From assembly GCA_002684755.1 (NCBI GenBank), contig NYVS01000110.1, positions 11,058 through 17,373 on the forward strand: DNA of 6,316 nucleotides, given 5' to 3'. Below are positions 5,563 through 6,316 of the stretch, in pieces (the first letter of the stretch is position 1; the number at the start of each line of letters is the position of its first letter). The stretch is from Phycisphaerae bacterium. GTDB taxonomy: Bacteria > Planctomycetota > Phycisphaerae > Phycisphaerales > SM1A02. The notes beneath the pieces were generated by a model. That model did no database searches. It was given only the letters and a program-made list of their open reading frames with translations, and was not told the DNA's origin. The translations under genes and the position numbers were made by a program.

Positions 5563-6063
5563 ATGCGAAGACCGGGACCCATCATGACGTTCCTGCTCGG
5601 GCTGGTCCTGGTCGGCGGTGCGGTGCTGACCGGCACCGGGCTCCGCGACTCGATCGCCTCGGATTCGAAGTCGACGATCCGGTTCCACGACGGTCGTCCG
5701 ATCGTTCCGGTCAAGTCGGTTCGAATGCGGGTGACCGCCTACAGCCCGGATCATCGCTCGTGCGGCGATCAGGCGGACGGCATCACCGCCAGCGGATACT
5801 CCGTCCACACCAACGCGGGACGACTGGTCGCCGCGGATCGCAAGGTCTTCGGATTCGGACAACTCCTGTCCATTCCGGGGTACGCGAACGAAGGCGTGGT
5901 GCCGGTGCTGGATCGCGGCGGGGCGATCAAGGGCAACCGACTCGACGTGCTCTATCCGACCCACGAACGCGCCATGCAGTGGGGCGTGAAGCACCTGGTC
6001 GTCACGGTGTGGGCGTATGCCGACGGAAAGCCGATCGGCTACAAACGACCACGCGGCCGCTGA
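5563..6063 (+). CDS. 3D-domain protein with N-terminal membrane anchor
   Basis: A 166-residue exported or membrane-anchored protein. The N-terminus MRRPGPIMTFLLGLVLVGGA has two Arg then a hydrophobic segment (8-26) with no clear cleavage site, suggesting an uncleaved anchor. Residues 54-152 form a 3D domain, the double-psi beta-barrel fold shared with MltA-type lytic transglycosylases and YocH/YabE-like cell-wall proteins. VTAYSP is at 57-62 and the GITASG turn at 73-78. The three family aspartates are visible as Asp92 (VAAD), Asp117 (VLDRGGAIKGN) and Asp128 (LDVLYP), followed by AMQWG at 137-141. A role in peptidoglycan cleavage or remodelling is inferred from the family. No LysM or SH3 wall-binding domain is present, so it is a minimal version. 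A CGGAG lies 9 bases before the ATG; an in-frame ATG at 5584 (residue 8) is an alternative start. Confidence 0.85.
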   Translation: MRRPGPIMTFLLGLVLVGGAVLTGTGLRDSIASDSKSTIRFHDGRPIVPVKSVRMRVTAYSPDHRSCGDQADGITASGYSVHTNAGRLVAADRKVFGFGQLLSIPGYANEGVVPVLDRGGAIKGNRLDVLYPTHERAMQWGVKHLVVTVWAYADGKPIGYKRPRGR

Positions 6064-6078
6064 AGTCGAGCGGCCGCG
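6052..6078 (+). terminator. Perfect GC-rich hairpin across the stop codon of the 3D-domain gene
   Basis: CGCGGCCGC (6052-6060) pairs perfectly with GCGGCCGCG (6070-6078) around a 9-base loop that begins with the TGA stop (6061-6063). No T-run follows, so it is not a canonical intrinsic terminator; it could pause transcription or protect the mRNA 3' end. The left arm encodes the last residues, Arg-Gly-Arg. Confidence 0.4.
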
Positions 6079-6143
6079 GGAAGCGATCGGCGACGTCTTT
6101 CCGGCGTTTCCGCCGTGGTTCTGGAAATCGACGACCCCTGCAC

Positions 6144-6149
6144 TACCGT
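6144..6149 (+). promoter_or_regulatory. Candidate -10 of the YifB/ComM gene, possibly leaderless
   Basis: TACCGT ends 6 bases before the ATG at 6156, the same distance as TACACT before the permease ATG. No Shine-Dalgarno sequence is visible between them (TGCGCG). The best -35 at 17 bases (CTGGAA, 6121-6126) matches only 3 of 6 consensus bases. Confidence 0.3.
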
Positions 6150-6155
6150 TGCGCG

Positions 6156-6316
6156 ATGATCAGTCGCGTCACCAGTTTCATCCTGCACGGCGTTCGAGCC
6201 GAGACCTGCCGAATCGAGGTCGATCTCTCGCCGCACGGGCTGCCCACGATCGGCATCGTGGGACTTCCCGATGCGGCGGTTCGGGAATCGGCGGAGCGGG
6301 TGCGGACCGCGATCCG
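6156..6316 (+). CDS. comM: YifB/ComM family AAA+ protein (Mg-chelatase-like), 5' end only
   Basis: The first 53 codons, open to the window end. MISRVTSFILHGVRAETCRI followed by EVDLSPHGLP, then GIVGLPDAAVRESAERVR (33-50), is the N-terminal ChlI-like domain that opens YifB/ComM proteins; the VGLPDxxVxExxxRVRxAI stretch is nearly diagnostic. ComM is a hexameric helicase that aids branch migration during natural transformation in several proteobacteria (family knowledge). The role in this lineage is not known, and the family also occurs in bacteria not known to be competent. The AAA+ Walker motifs lie beyond the window. The gene follows the 3D-domain gene by 92 bases on the same strand and seems to have its own start signals. 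It is cut by the window, not broken. Confidence 0.88.
   Translation, partial: MISRVTSFILHGVRAETCRIEVDLSPHGLPTIGIVGLPDAAVRESAERVRTAI

Overview
The window is GC-rich DNA, most likely from a member of the Planctomycetota and probably a Phycisphaerae-like lineage. This is inferred from three things. One is a secreted protein ending in a dockerin-like pair of calcium loops with the 'AWGPC' and 'LWGPC' signature common in that group. The second is a DUF1573 lipoprotein. The third is the mixture of well-formed and apparently absent Shine-Dalgarno sequences. No mobile element, CRISPR array, tRNA or rRNA is visible.

Layout, left to right. (1) 1-2598, minus strand: two related secreted-protein genes in tandem. 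The downstream one is cut by the window start and shows only its first 60 codons. The upstream one is complete at 697 codons, counted from an internal ATG that begins a signal peptide. Their mature N-termini match position by position, so they look like paralogues. (2) 2599-3208: a 610-base intergenic region. It holds a probable promoter for the secreted protein, a strong candidate small RNA on the minus strand (about 2897-3018), and the promoter and leader of the next gene. (3) 3209-4447, plus: a lipoprotein with one DUF1573 domain. (4) A hairpin that can serve as a two-way terminator separates it from (5) 4546-5367, minus: a TauE/SafE-family membrane permease. (6) 5563-6063, plus: a membrane-anchored 3D-domain protein, divergent from the permease. 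(7) From 6156, plus: the first 53 codons of a YifB/ComM-type AAA+ protein, cut by the window end.

The genes do not form an obvious single pathway. Most encode envelope or exported proteins: two secreted proteins, one lipoprotein, one inner-membrane transporter and one probable cell-wall-associated protein. The item most worth a second look is the small RNA candidate. Three hairpins abut without gaps, two of the four loops are UUCG and one is GNRA only when read on the minus strand, the RNA ends in a canonical intrinsic terminator, and it is preceded by a promoter-like -35/-10 pair placed so that transcription would begin at the base of the first hairpin. I do not recognise it as a known RNA family.
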